Of a stretch of DNA of 64,000 bases, positions 34,200-45,910 are shown piece after piece. Source of the DNA: Zygaena filipendulae (lineage: Eukaryota; Arthropoda; Insecta; Lepidoptera; Zygaenidae); the NCBI GenBank assembly GCA_907165275.2, contig OU015654.1, positions 13,099,501 to 13,163,500 on the forward strand. Direction: 5' to 3'. Numbering within the stretch: position 1 is the stretch's first letter; each line of letters opens with the position of its first letter. The translations under genes and the position numbers were made by a program. Under the pieces are notes generated by a model. It saw only the letters and a list, made by a program, of their open reading frames with translations, was not told where the DNA came from and did not search any database.

Positions 34200-35378
34200 A
34201 AGCTTTTTAGAAAACGACTTAATAAAATTTTTTTTAACCTAATTGAGAGTTCTTATCTCTCGTCTCAAGTAATTGCTGTCGCATTCGTCAGTCGTCTGCG
34301 CATATTAGGTATTAAAAAAAAATCTTGACGTTTCCTTTCATTAAAGTTTACAAATGCCAAAGAAAAACAACATCAAAAAATGTAATTTCAGCATACCATA
34401 AATAATTTTATTTACACAAAAGAAAAGTCGAAACAAATACGAGCATTGAGGGAGCAAAACGGTAAAATAAAGACCTGTACCAACTAAATTGCTGAAACTT
34501 TTCTCAGCTCAGGTAAATAACTGTAACATAATTCATTCGATCGAATCGATTCACGTCGCGACGGAGAACAGAAAAATGTGTTAAAGCAGAAATGATTTAT
34601 TTTAATCGATTTTCAGTCTCGAACGATTGTGTAGTAAACGTGGGAGTAAAATTTAATAATAGTCGGTTGAGTTCCACTGAGTTTTTTTTTTTGTATTTTA
34701 TGCCGCTTGTGAGAAATTGTTCTTTTGAACTCTGCTTTTCTTTTTTGATAAAATAACAATGAATTTTACGGTTGCCCAGTCAAAGGGTTCAAATGGAGCC
34801 CTTTTAATGCTAACTTTTCGTCCAGCAATTGAGCCTTGAGTCTGCTGTAGATAGCAGTCCTTTTTCTAAATTGTATTTTCTTCAGTAGCAGTCTCTAGAG
34901 CATCAAATTAGTCTAGTCTAGAAATAAATTTTAACGTTGAAATCGAGGCTGAGAACGGTCTGCGATAAGCGTAAAGTTTGCGGCTTTCTTAGGAGAGGGA
35001 ATTTATTGGATTGCAGGTAACTAAAAAACTATTAGGCAATATTATATAAAACCCTCAGTCAATTTCTGGATGTGTACGAATAGCTACTTATCTAATAATA
35101 TAAAGTTTGGATTAATTTGATATTTATTCATTGATATACTAAATAAAAAAGTTTTTACATCAACTCATTAAAGGGATTTTATTATTCACTACTTAGATAC
35201 TCTGTTTTCTTCTAGTCTCCCAGCTGTGCAATCGTACAGGTAGGTGAAATAATGTATTTTGGAAATTTTTCCAATAAAGGATATTTCTTAGAAAATAGGG
35301 CACATGCAATTCACTGAGTAAATGTGAAAGATAGCTCATACCGATTAACTCACAGGTTAACTCAACAAAACTGCGATG
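34200..35378. other. No gene seen
   Basis: AT-rich DNA; nothing recognised. Confidence 0.35.
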
Positions 35379-35380
35379 TA

Positions 35381-35609
35381 CAGTGGGCCACATAGACAAG
35401 TATACCACCTTGTAAAATTTATACTGTTTGTTAAACGTCTGTGTGACGTTATTGGTTGCCGTTTTTGCAGCTCCAAGCTCCAAATTCCAATACAAGTGAA
35501 AAATTAATATTCGAGCTGCAAAAACGGCAACTTATAACGTCATAAAGACGTTATACTTACAAACAGTATAAATTTTACAAGGTGGTATACTTATCTATGT
35601 GGCCCACTG
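35381..35609. mobile_element. Tc1/mariner-type foldback MITE, 229 bp
   Basis: CAGTGGGCCACATAGACAAG at left and CTATGTGGCCCACTG at right; arms pair over about 100 bases (GTATACCACCTTGTAAAATT with its complement). TA at 35379-35380 and 35610-35611 is the expected target duplication. Confidence 0.85.
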
Positions 35610-35720
35610 TACTCGTAAGCTTACAAAAATGTTTTTATTTTTTATTAAAATGACCACATTGTCTTTTTCTGTGACATTATTTCTTACGTAGCATAGTTCT
35701 CTCTCTATGTCTGTCTCTAT

Positions 35721-35940
35721 CAGCCGCACTTAAAGTCGTTTTAATGAGTACTTAAGGATTTTTAAGGAAAAAAAAAACACTCACTGCTGCACTCAGAAAC
35801 GGTCCTAAAATTAAAGTTAATTGGCACGTACTAATGTTATTTAAAACATCCAACAAGCCATAGCTCCCAGAGACGACAATTAATTGTTCTATAGTTATTT
35901 TTTTTTGTCTTTACTGAAAACGAATCTGATTGCGGCAGTA
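35721..35940. mobile_element. Decayed foldback family B
   Basis: GCCGCACTTAAAGTCGTTTT, AGTTAATTGGCACGTACTAA and CTGATTGCGGCAGTAT. Arms no longer pair fully. Confidence 0.55.
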
Positions 35941-36082
35941 TGTCTCGCTGTAGTCTGTACAAGGACCTACCCATTTCCCGTCTTGTGTCAGAATCGGTTC
36001 GTTGAAAGAAACAAGACTGAAAATTAGTTTATTAGTCTCCATCAGAAAGATACAATAAAAATTTACAAAAAATAACAATGTA

Positions 36083-36276
36083 TCTAATATATAAAATTCA
36101 CGTGTCACAATGTTCGTTCCCATACTCCTCCGAAACGGCTTGACCGATTCTCATGAAGTTTTATATGCATATTCAGTAAGTCTGAGAATCGGCTACTATC
36201 TATTTTTCATCCTCCTAAAGGGAGTTCCTACGGGAATTCCGAAACTCACGCGGGTGAAACCGCAGGGCACAGCTAG
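36083..36276 (+). mobile_element. Helitron, complete, 194 bp
   Basis: TCTAATATATAAAATTCACG to GGGCACAGCTAG with hairpin CGCGGGTGAAACCGCAGG and A/T flanks. Confidence 0.85.
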
Positions 36277-37640
36277 TTATAATATAATTGTATAAGTGAA
36301 GGAGAAAGACGGTTGTGATGTATGGGGACCAATTGCTCTCTATCTCAGAATAAATGCAAAAATGTTGCTCATTCAAATTCGACTATGAAATACTGTCATG
36401 GTGCCCAAAGAAATTGTTTCACTGATGTAACGACAAATTTCTGATGTGTTTGAGTTATTCGCGTGGTCGAAACAGTGACTAACGACGTGTATTATATAAA
36501 AAAAAAGTTCAATATGACAAGCACCTACGGGCACTTAAGCTTTGGGTAGCACCGAAGATCGCGTCAAATGTTATGTGTAATGTGAAACACACGGTTGCTG
36601 CGCTGGCGCGGGGCCAAGGCGGCCATGAATCATTCGCGCTGTCAATGAGAGAAGACGACCGCACTGAGTGGATACAAGCGGATAGCACAGGGCGTGCGGC
36701 CATCTTTTTTATGGAGAAATGTAACATACAGTATACATAATGTATTGCTTTTGTCATTAATCTTTACCAGTAACCATTTTGGTAGGTAAACAAAGGTTTA
36801 TTCTAACATCTAGGTTGTTTGAACCCATGTTATGATTTTCATTGTCTCTTCACTAAACCTTGAGCAGTCCTACAATAATGTCGATTGTAGGACTAGGGTA
36901 GTCGAATGTTTGTTTTGAGACTCACTGAATATATTATGTAACAGCAACCGAATTTTATTTAGTAACCTGAAAAGTCATAGCTGTAGAGTGGAGCGGTAAG
37001 ACAAATAGCATAACTTTAAGTTCGAAGCATTACCTAGATGGCTAGTTAATTTTAAAACAACGTTTTATCTGGCTGTATTCCAACATATGAATCACCATGT
37101 TGAATCTTGTTCGTAACAATTAATTGTGCGGCTTAGTTAATTCATTTCAAATTACACCGTAAGGCTATAATTATAGGGTTTGGTATGGTTTGTCAGCTTA
37201 CGAATTAAAACTTGTATGTTTTAGCGAAATCACGCTTTGTTTTGTACGTATATTAGAGCGACTTACATTACGGTTGACAGGAGCATTGCTCGATGCGTTA
37301 TGCTTGAATTGCCTCTCATATATTACCAAGGTGCCTACTCTAGCTGTTTCACCTTTTATGTGCCGGGATAAAATTATGTCACTTCTCAGATCTCGAATTT
37401 CTCTATAAGAACGAAAAAAATTAAAACACTTTCAAATTAAAAGTAGCTATGCTACAGCCTAACTAGGTTCTTTACAGGCTGGGAGGTTTTACTTTTTAAG
37501 TTAACGAGTTAAAATTAGATGATTAATTTTTTCTCTCTATCAATTTGACAAGTGAAAAATCACGTAAACACGTTGTACTTGCCTCATGGTAAAATAAAAA
37601 AAAATAGTTCTTAACATAACTCCTGAGAAAGTATTTTCGA
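36277..37640. other. No gene called; GC-richer patch 36545-36715
   Basis: GCGCTGGCGCGGGGCCAAGG and neighbours are unlike the AT-rich flanks. No frame with splice context or domain was found. Confidence 0.3.
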
Positions 37641-37850
37641 TTAGTTGTGCCCCGCGGTTTCACCCGCTTTAATATCAGAGTTCCCGCGGGGATTCCGGGA
37701 TAAAAAGCACCCTATGTGATAATCTGATGTATAAGCTATATTATTGTAAAGTTTCATTTAAATCCATTCGGTAGTTTTTGCGTGAAAGAGTAACAAACAT
37801 CCATCCATACATACTTACAAACTTTCGCGTTAAAAATATTAATAGTAAGA
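37641..37850 (-). mobile_element. Helitron, CATCCATCCATACATAC subfamily
   Basis: TTAGTTGTGCCCCGCGGTTT (CTAG changed to TTAG), GATTCCGGGATAAAAAGCAC, CATCCATCCATACATACTTA. Confidence 0.8.
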
Positions 37851-38699
37851 TTGATTCTAGTAAAAAACGTATTAACAAATGAACAAATACACTGGCGCAT
37901 TATCGCTCAATTCCTCATATGACACCGTTTTATCATTTATGTCGGACCACAATTGGCGTAAAATTAAAATTTCTTCTCTCTCTTCAAGGGTATTAGTCGT
38001 CGTCGGACGTCAGCTGTCACGGTGTTTGAAACAAACCGTGTGAAATTTCATCCTCTAATGACGTGAGATGTTACTCGTTGTCATATTTTATATAAGGTTG
38101 GGATGAATGACCCGACTAGAGCATGTGTGATATCTAGAAACCATTGATAGATTGATGGTCATCAAGCGATAAGTGTAATTATGTAATTAATTAGTACCTA
38201 TACAAGTTACAGTAGTTTTAGTGAGTCTTGGGGCATATTGAGTGGCTATACAGGAATATTTTTTATTTAGTGCTCCAACTTTTACAAATTAAACATAAAG
38301 GAGTTTTAATAAACACTTTTTTTTATTTTGATAAGTCTTAGTACAAAAAAGTAAAGTTATCGTGAACGAAATATGTATACTTTGCAATTGATTTATTAGC
38401 TACTCTTTTCGTCGCTGCTACCGCTGCGCGCGAAGCGCTCGTTCGGCTAGGTATTTACGTGGGTTACAATGTACCGACAGCTGATCGAGATCGTTCACCC
38501 TCGCTGAAACACCCCCGCGTACGCCACACGGTGCTTATTGATATTATTACGAATAGATAGTGTCCATATTTTGCTAATTTAAAGCCGGATAAAAAAATAC
38601 AAAAAAAATTTGAACAAATAATGGAAATGTGTTCTATTATACTGTTACTGAACCACCAAAAATTTTTTGCGCATTGCTTAATAAATATTCCTGTATATA
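37851..38699. other. No gene seen
   Basis: Unique-looking DNA with a GC-richer patch at 38400-38530; nothing recognised. Confidence 0.35.
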
Positions 38700-38775
38700 A
38701 GATAGCGATTTCATCTGCGGTAATTTCGGAGTTCCCGCGGGAATTCCGGAAAAAAGTACTCAATATTGCTATGTG
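38700..38775 (-). mobile_element. Helitron 3'-region fragment
   Basis: GATTTCATCTGCGGTAATTT and GAGTTCCCGCGGGAATTCCG. Confidence 0.5.
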
Positions 38776-38914
38776 AATATATGTTTTTACTATCCTATTA
38801 TATCATATTTTATTTTTATTATTATTCTATTTACTATCAATAAATCACTATAATATATTATGTATCTATATAATTTATATATATATATTATCTATGTAAT
38901 GTGTATGTATTTGA

Positions 38915-39155
38915 ATTGGCGGGCAGACATACGATCGGGCATCGCGCGGGCGCATCCCCGCGCCGTATGGCGCCGCTCCGCTGAAAACCAGCGCTGCCGC
39001 ACTTTATGCGACAGCATATTATGCTGAGACGGTGTCCATTTTGGCATCACGGAAACTATATAAGATTCATTTTAAATTTGATGCATGTATTACTTTTAAG
39101 AAATTTTGTGATGCCAAATAAAGTTATGTCTATGTCTGTCTATGTCTAAATATGT
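38915..39155 (+). mobile_element. 3' end of a non-LTR retrotransposon
   Basis: GC-rich GGCATCGCGCGGGCGCATCC-like block, then TTTTGTGATGCCAAATAAAG and a TATGTCTATGTCTG tail repeat. The class (R1 or Jockey type) is a guess. Confidence 0.4.
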
Positions 39156-39174
39156 CCATCTTTGTACCTACTCC

Positions 39175-39367
39175 TGACAGTAGTTTACGGTGAAATGCTG
39201 CTCCGTGCATTAATTCCGGAGTTCCCGCGGGAATTCCGGGAAAAAAACTATCCTATCTTTTAAGTTGGACCATATTATAAATGGTTACAAAATTTTATCA
39301 AAACCCGTTCAGTAGTTACGGAGTTTATCGCGAACATACATCGTGACACGAAATTTTTAAATAATTA
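39175..39367 (-). mobile_element. Helitron, AATATATATAAATCACG subfamily, inverted
   Basis: GTTCCCGCGGGAATTCCGGG, TCTTTTAAGTTGGACCATAT, GTTCAGTAGTTACGGAG. It ends directly at the next CTAG (39368). Confidence 0.7.
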
Positions 39368-39578
39368 CTAGCTGTGCCCGCGGTTTCACCCGCGGTAATT
39401 TCAGAGTTCCCGCGGGAATTCCAGGATAAAAAGCCTATGTCCTTCTCTGTACCCCTGAAAACGTGCATGCCAAATTTCATCCAAATCTGTTCAGCTGTTC
39501 AGCAGTTTTTGCGTGATTGAGTAACAAACATCCAAACATCCAAACATCCACACATTCACATTTATAATATTAGTAGGA
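39368..39578 (-). mobile_element. Lep1-like Helitron, complete, 211 bp
   Basis: CTAGCTGTGCCCGCGGTTTC, ATCCAAACATCCAAACATCC (one extra unit), TATAATATTAGTAGGA. Confidence 0.9.
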
Positions 39579-40365
39579 TATAAGCTTATAATTTCAATTT
39601 TTTAATAGCTGCCGTTTTCCACAAAAAAAAAAAAAACAGTTTTACTCACCTGTTCTGTGGTAGCACATTCCGTGGCTTATTACTTTATAATGAATCAAGT
39701 TTCGGGATATGCCCGTAAAGTTTTGGGATAACTTTTCGAATTTGTCTCCTCTCTTTGAGCAATTATAAGTTTTATGTTTACCTCTAAGGCGAGTTATTAA
39801 AACGTGGTCGGTTGGAATGATGGAATTCGTAAAAATATTTATTTCTTCATTAAAATAATAAATGAATTAAATTGGATTTGGAAATAAGAATATTTTTATT
39901 TGATAGAACTTCGAATCATAAAATATTAGGTAATTCAAAACAAGTCTAAAAACGGAACTAAAATTTTGCATTAGCAAATTCAGTAAAAATTAAAACATAA
40001 CTATTAACTTATTACAAAAGCATTATAATTTAGAAGTTACCTACATAGTAGTAAAGTGCATGTAAATATTAAATAAAAAAAGTTTTTCTATAAGAGTAGG
40101 TATGCGTGTCTTGTATAGTATATATAGTTTGTATAGTAGATAGTATTATTACAGACCTTTTACCTCCAATAAAATTATCTGCCACAAGTTTAGAGTTAGC
40201 AAAGGGCTACAATAGTATACACTATTTCATTGATCTTACTCCTCAATAAAACAATACAATTATACACTATACAGATGATCCTAAGTGTTCTAAAAAATAT
40301 AAGTTTCGCATTAAAAATGGTTGTAAATCGTAAAGTGGTTTTATGCCTAAAATGCATTTAGACAT
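39579..40365. other. No gene seen
   Basis: AT-rich DNA with an A13 run at 39624; nothing recognised. Confidence 0.35.
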
Positions 40366-40611
40366 TTAGCTCAGTGCGCTCACGACTTTTGGAGAGAGAG
40401 CACGTTTCTTACAATGTGTGCCGCGTTCACATCGCGTTACGATGCGGTTTTTTTGTGGATGCACCCAAAAAGACTTAACATTTTTGGCATTTTTGGGCAC
40501 TAATGAAGCTAAAGTTTCCTGAAAAAAATACCCACATGAACTGCCGCTGAACCGAGTAGTCCCACGACTACGCAGAAAATTTAGGATCAATTTGTAGAAA
40601 GCATGCCTCAA
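40366..40611 (-). pseudogene. Weak transposase-like ORF (PIF/Harbinger?)
   Basis: An 81-codon minus-strand frame starting MRHAFYKLIL and containing SFWVHPQKNR. PIF/Harbinger transposases often have an FWVHP-like motif near their N-terminus, which is the only hint. The frame is short, lacks the DDE region, and no partner gene or terminal repeats were seen. It may be a random ORF. Confidence 0.18.
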
Positions 40612-40892
40612 AGATGTCAGCTGCTATTATAGACAATGGGGGGGGAGGACTCGACACCTCAAATACACATCATAAACATTTGTAATGCTTAGTTTGCTTA
40701 CAATCCATTTTACAAGTACTTTGCCCGGGTATACGATTTTATCATTGTAGATACGCTCATCTACATATTATAGTATACCATTATAAAATTCATTGTAAAA
40801 ACAATTCTAGCCGTATTTACTTAGCTGCAATTTCATAGAGTGACATTACAAAGAGTACCCTCTCAGTTGAAGCAATAAATTCTTGCCCAGAC

Positions 40893-41135
40893 TTACGGCC
40901 GCACTCAGAGTCGACTTTAATGATTACTTAGTTAAGTATAGATTTTTAAAACAAAACTGCCGCAATCAGAGACGTTCAGTAAATTAATGTTAATTGGCAT
41001 TTAATGAGAGGTAACTTAATTAGTTAAATGCCAATTAAAATTAATTTATTAAACTTGTCTGATTGCGGCAGTTTTGTTTTAAAAATCCATACTTAACTAA
41101 GTAATCATTAAAGTCGACTCTGAGTGCGGCGGTAA
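40893..41135. mobile_element. Foldback family B, full copy
   Basis: TTACGGCCGCACTCAGAGTC at left and CTCTGAGTGCGGCGGTAA at right; arms pair along nearly the whole 243 bp. A likely reference copy for the family. Confidence 0.85.
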
Positions 41136-42162
41136 GAAGTGAATGAAGAATACAGAGAGGGTTGCTTAGCAACGTTAATACCGTTGACCGCTCGTTGACA
41201 CCGTAACTAGAGAGATAACTGATTACTCGCTCCCTGTTAAGCTACGAGTAACCAGAGTAAGGGATAATAAAGGTGGCTATGACGAGCAAGTCAAGTAAAT
41301 GTTGAAGTTAAAAAAGAACATGGCCAAGGAAATAACAGATATTCATTAAATTCTATTTGGAGAATATTCCTTGGGTTATGTAATGGATGATTGTGTAAGA
41401 CAACATTATTTAGTTAATTTCAAAGTAATTATTTAGAGAGGGTAAATTTGGCAACGTATCCTAAAATATATCTATAAAAAGTATAGTTATCGTCTTATCC
41501 AAAGCGGGTAATAGTTGTATACGGAAAATGGAGAAACGCCGAAGCACTCCAACATCTATTAATATTGTTGGGCAAAGATTGATTTCATTTGTAATTGGTT
41601 GTATTAGGACTCGTATAGCTGTAACTTTGAAACTCGCTTTGTTATATGATTCATTACGGGGTGATGATAAACAGAATACGACTGGCCATCGACTCTTGAG
41701 AGTTCTACTCGCCTGGTCCACTTACAGCGTATCAATCAAAGAATCAAATAGGTACCTATTTTCTTTTCAAATATAGGTTACATTGGGCTCTATCGCACGT
41801 CAATATCACATACATAGATATTGTACAACCATTTTATAAAGTGCTCATAAAATAAGTTTAGTGCAGATTCAAAATCAGATAAGGTGATTAGTTACTTCAA
41901 GAAGTTATTTGCAAGAAATTTCAACTAATTTATCTTTTATTTGGTAGTTCTAGGTAGTACTAGTTTGTAGTAGGCTCATCATTCAAGCACTCATTTACAT
42001 TTTAATATGTTTTAGAATAATATTCTACTGATACTGATATATTATTATATCAGTTGTTAAAATAATTTTTGAAACTTTTCTGTCTTGTCTGTTATGTCTA
42101 GTATGATTTTTGCTATGATATGTTAAACTATATATTTCTCAAATATCAGTTTTTATTTAACA
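41136..42162. other. No gene seen
   Basis: Two overlapping frames of 82-86 codons (41461-41776) on opposite strands lack motifs and are probably chance. Confidence 0.35.
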
Positions 42163-42480
42163 CTAGCTGTGCCCCGCGGTTTCACCCGCGTGAAAAGTTT
42201 TTATGTAACAACTTTTTTTCCCGACATACGATTTAAGTGAAACCATAAGCCTATATGTAGCTCCAGGCTAAGCTTAATCTTCCTGTGAAAACCGCATGAA
42301 ACTCGGTTCAGTAGATTCGGAGATTATCGCGAACAGACAGACACACAGACAGACAGAAAAGAATTTTAAAAACTCTTTTTTTGTGGTTGGTTACTCTTCT
42401 TTTATCGCCCTCTGTCAATTTTTTCTTAAAAATATTCAATGTACAGAAACGCGGCTTCTACTCTTTTATTATAGTATAGA
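42163..42480 (-). mobile_element. Helitron, long variant, 318 bp
   Basis: CTAGCTGTGCCCCGCGGTTT, GTTCAGTAGATTCGGAGATT, CAGACAGACACACAGACAGA, and the inverted 5' end TTATTATAGTATAGA. Confidence 0.75.
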
Positions 42481-43842
42481 CAGAAGATAGATAGATAACT
42501 TTCGAAGTTATCACTTGAAAATTTGGTCACTTTGCTTTGCAACAAAATTCTATATTGTAAGCTCGTGCGCACTAATAGAAGATAAATTTTGTTTCAATGT
42601 TGTTAAATTGTGGCCACTAAACGACATATCTCCGCAATTCTGTTTCCACACACGTCCTCTGGGTCGTTACAATGTTGAAACCACATTGTTTGCCCCCGAT
42701 TGTTCGAGTCGTGGCGTATCGAATTATTGACTGGCTGCTTGATTAATTGCCACCAACCCATCCGTGACTAACGGATGTTGCGCAAACAACTTCTTATTGC
42801 TCCGCTAGAGGATCTGGTGACCTAAGCTGTAAAATTTTAAAGTTTTCAAAACAAAAGGTACGCGGTGTCTTCTCTCTCTAACGAGGTTAAGTGCTGTTCT
42901 GAAGGGGATTGTAATATTTGAAAATCATTACGCCAGAGTAATAGACAAAACAAACACAAATTAATCGAGGAGACTTTACATACTTAAGTTACCTAATAAC
43001 TTTGGGTTTTTTTATTTTAAATTTAAAATCTTTGTTTAAAATTGTGACTTGCAAAATAACGATTTATATAGAAATTTCTGCTGACCAAAGCGCGTACACC
43101 AATAACCAAAAATTATTTATTTATAGTGCAGTTAATTCTCTTTGAAGTTGGCATCTAATCATTTTCTCTACGTAATACCTACTCGCACTATTCAAACGAA
43201 CTGGTAATGCTCATGCATATCTACACGCTCAAACTATCAACTGTAATTAAGACAATCATTAATAATGCAGGTATCTAACCAATAGCGCAATAAATATTTA
43301 ACTATAATATTATGCTAGGGCTTAAGCCTTAACTGGGTGAAAAGTTAAACCAAGGCGGTACTTAAGTAAGTATTCAATTTTCTTCTGAAATACAATATAT
43401 CGCTCTGAGCGATAAGACCGCCGATTGTTACACCTTGTAGTAAAATTGTTTTTGTTATTGTTTATTTTAAGTGGTGTTCAAGTTTAAGTTTAAGTTTGGT
43501 GTTGTAGTTTATTATTATTATTATTATAAAAAATAAGCGAACTAACATAAAATGGCCTAGCAAAAAGTAGATATTCATAAAAAATCATAGAGTGCGCAAG
43601 GTACCAAAGTGCTGACGGATTAAGTTGAATGCTAATTAACATTTTTTTTTTTGTTTTTAAAAATTAACCTTAAGGACCTTTAAATTTTAATATTTAAATA
43701 TGGTCACACAGATAGATGACCCTAATTAAGAAGGCATAATTTCATCAATTCATCCACTAAATAAAATCTAAGTTACTTCACAATTTTCTATTGGTTTCTC
43801 TTTTCGTTGAGACAAGCTAGATAAGAAATATAATATGTAGTT
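42481..43842. other. Putative intron just upstream of the 43870 exon
   Basis: Unique-looking DNA. AAGTTTAAGTTTAAGTTT at 43479-43496 and an ATT run at 43510-43526 resemble a retroelement tail. No upstream exon was recognised. Confidence 0.35.
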
Positions 43843-43869
43843 CTAACTGAAACATTTCGTTTTTTACAG

Positions 43870-44100
43870 ATTCTGGGGCCGGCATGAAACATGTTTTACA
43901 GTAAAATAGTGTCAAGTGTTATTGTGGTTTAGTGATAGTGCGTAACGTAACAAAGTAACTATAAGTGTTGGTGAATGACAAATATGTGGTCAAGATGAAG
44001 TTGTGGAAGAGCCTCAAGATATCAATAGGCAGCCGCAACGATCCCAAGTCAAACTTTCACGATTTGCCGCAGTGGGGTGGACAGGGATATGAATTAGACG
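43870..44100 (+). CDS. Start-codon exon of an unidentified spliced gene (coding part 43995-44100)
   Basis: Seen: a branch-point-like CTAAC at 43843-43847, a pyrimidine tract and TTTTTTACAG ending at 43869, an exon of 231 bases and a donor G|GTAAGT at 44100/44101. The coding part starts at ATG 43995 (A at -3) and gives 35 codons plus one base, so the next intron is phase 1. The peptide starts MKLWKSLKIS, is basic over its first 18 residues, then reads NDPKSNFHDLPQWGGQ and ends GYELD. There is no signal peptide or membrane segment. The 5' leader holds three short upstream ORFs. I do not recognise the protein; the LPQ-aromatic-GG stretch faintly recalls the N-terminal region of Rap1GAP-type proteins, but that is memory only. 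The acceptor implies an upstream exon. No convincing next exon lies in the window, so the downstream intron would exceed 19.9 kb. The base composition is richer in G and C than its surroundings. It could instead be an alternative first coding exon. Confidence 0.72.
43884..43904 (+). promoter_or_regulatory. Upstream ORF 1 in the leader
   Basis: A six-codon ORF (MKHVLQ then stop) starting 14 bases into the exon. It is present only if the 43869 acceptor is used; splicing to the alternative AG at 43901 would remove its start. Confidence 0.4.
43891..43932 (+). promoter_or_regulatory. Upstream ORF 2 in the leader
   Basis: A 13-codon ORF starting MFYSKIV, overlapping uORF 1 in another frame. Its ATG would also be lost if the acceptor at 43901 were used. 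Confidence 0.4.
43894..43901 (+). promoter_or_regulatory. Possible alternative splice acceptor
   Basis: TTTTACAG ends at 43901, 32 bases after the first acceptor (43869). Both follow short T-rich tracts. Choice between them would change the leader by 32 bases and remove the starts of uORFs 1 and 2 without changing the protein. Confidence 0.3.
43975..43998 (+). promoter_or_regulatory. Upstream ORF 3 overlapping the main start
   Basis: ATG at 43975 opens seven codons (MTNMWSR) and stops at TGA 43996-43998, which overlaps the main ATG at 43995 in the arrangement ATGA. A second in-frame ATG sits at 43984. Such an overlap usually lowers use of the main start or makes it depend on reinitiation or leaky scanning; that role is inferred. 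Confidence 0.5.
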
Positions 44101-44187
44101 GTAAGTGTCTTTGGTACAGTTGAAACTGTTTTAATATAGCTATGTATGCATTAAAAAAAATCTCGATGGATGTGCATTGTTTAGAAT

Positions 44188-44510
44188 GGGGATGTTGATT
44201 ACTTTTGAAAATCAAAATTCTAATTACTCCGTCAGTTAGAAAATAAAAAAACAATAAACACGTATTTTTTTGCTTTTTCAAATAAATTATACTATACAGA
44301 GATAAAGCGCATTAAAGTTTAGGGTGAGGGGGTCGTGACGTCACTAACCGCTAAAACCGCCATACAAACTGTCCGAATAGTGACGTCACGCGAAATTTCA
44401 ACTCAATGTATAGCCGTTATTTTTTGATTACGTAAAAAAAGGAAAGATATGTGTCCAATATTTTTTATTAATCTAAAAGACGGGCTAAAAAAAAATTAGT
44501 CAACATGCCC
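44188..44510 (+). mobile_element. MITE family A in the intron, 87 bp after the donor
   Basis: GGGGATGTTGATTACTTTTG to TAGTCAACATGCCC; TGACGTCA near 44337 and 44381. Close to the 5' splice site of the start exon. Confidence 0.85.
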
Positions 44511-45910
44511 ATTTATGCATATTTTTGAGAAAGACACTATTATTGTAACGATAATGGATCTGATAACCATTGAAATGAACTAGATCGGTGGACACTCATT
44601 AAAATTACCTACAAAATGTTATTTGAATACCTAGTCGAAAAGTCAACGTTCACTATATTTCAAGAAATTAACAACTCTCAAAATTTTGAAACTACCACAA
44701 CATTTAATCAAAAAATGTGTATCAAATATAAAATGGAAAATTACCCACTACAATTCATAATAAACTTTACTCAGAGGGTCTTATAAAGGAGTGTTCCAGT
44801 GAAACTCATCAAGAAACATCCTATTTAATTAATCTCCATTCGCTGGGATGCTGTAATAAAAACATCTAATTATATTGGGCTTAACTTTCAGACTCCAGTA
44901 AGGAGGAAAACATTAACCGGGAACCTCTTAACGCCTGGCTAAGTCTTATACTTGACCGATTTTCTAAGGAGGTCATGAGATGACGTGTGCTTTTTGTTTC
45001 GAAGGCTTAAACCACAGAGCAAATAAATTCACTAGAGAGGACAAGTAGGCGGGGCAGACGCGCTACCGTTGCAAAAGAATTTAGAAGAGAGAGAGAGTTA
45101 GAAAGCAAAACTTAGAAGAGAGAGTTAGAAGAAGCTAGAGAAGTTGGTGCGACACGCTGTTTGTGCTACTTTTTGTTACTGCATTTTTTTTTAATTATTG
45201 TCATAACGAACGAACTTGATTTCATTACATTTCATTTCAAAATGCTCTAACTTGCCCAAAACTTCTTTAGCTGCCATCCCAAGTATATTTACCACAATAT
45301 TCCCAAAACTGTGAATTTTGAAAACAGTGACTAAATAAAAACAACCACGAAGCGTTTAACACATTTCTTAGTTAATGTTTAATGCGTGATGAATAGTTTT
45401 GTGTGCGAAAATCACCCGGCGACACTGGCTTTCATCTGTTTTCATACTAAACTAAGTTGATGTCTCTCCTATCAGGAGACACGCTAGTGTCTCGCGACGC
45501 ACACGTTCAACGACACTCATGTGTGCGTAAACGTGTAGTCGTGAGACTACTAGCTGTATATTCTCCTCACGGATGTCAACATAGCCTCACTTTTTTAAAA
45601 TCACTTTTCAACTCCATATTTTTCGTTATTCTGATAATCTGTTATTTTCTGTTCTGTGACTCAATTTTTTTTTTCACAATCGGGTGCTGTTAATATTTCC
45701 AAGTTGACATTCTCGCTGACGGCGATGAGCCAAGAGTTTAATCAATATGATGTATCCTTGTCGTTATCTACTGTTATGTGCATAAGTTGTTTACTTTGTT
45801 TTCACCTGAATCAATAAAAAAAAACTCATTTAACAAGCAAGCGAAGTTCTGAATACCACGTTTGCAAAGAAACGCTCGAATTAGAATGAATAATACGTTT
45901 AAAAATCAAT
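44511..45910. other. Putative intron, no exon seen
   Basis: AGAGAGAGAGTTAGAAGA-type low complexity at 45088-45135. A short hairpin GTGTCTC...GGAGACAC lies near 45461-45485. Nothing coding. Confidence 0.35.

Noticed and set aside
35193..35495. 100-codon minus-strand frame
   Set aside because: It overlaps the Tc1/mariner-type foldback element and has no domain.
45461..45490. Short hairpin near GTCTCTCCTATCAGGAGAC as a terminator
   Set aside because: Intrinsic terminators are a bacterial feature; this is a small chance palindrome in insect DNA.
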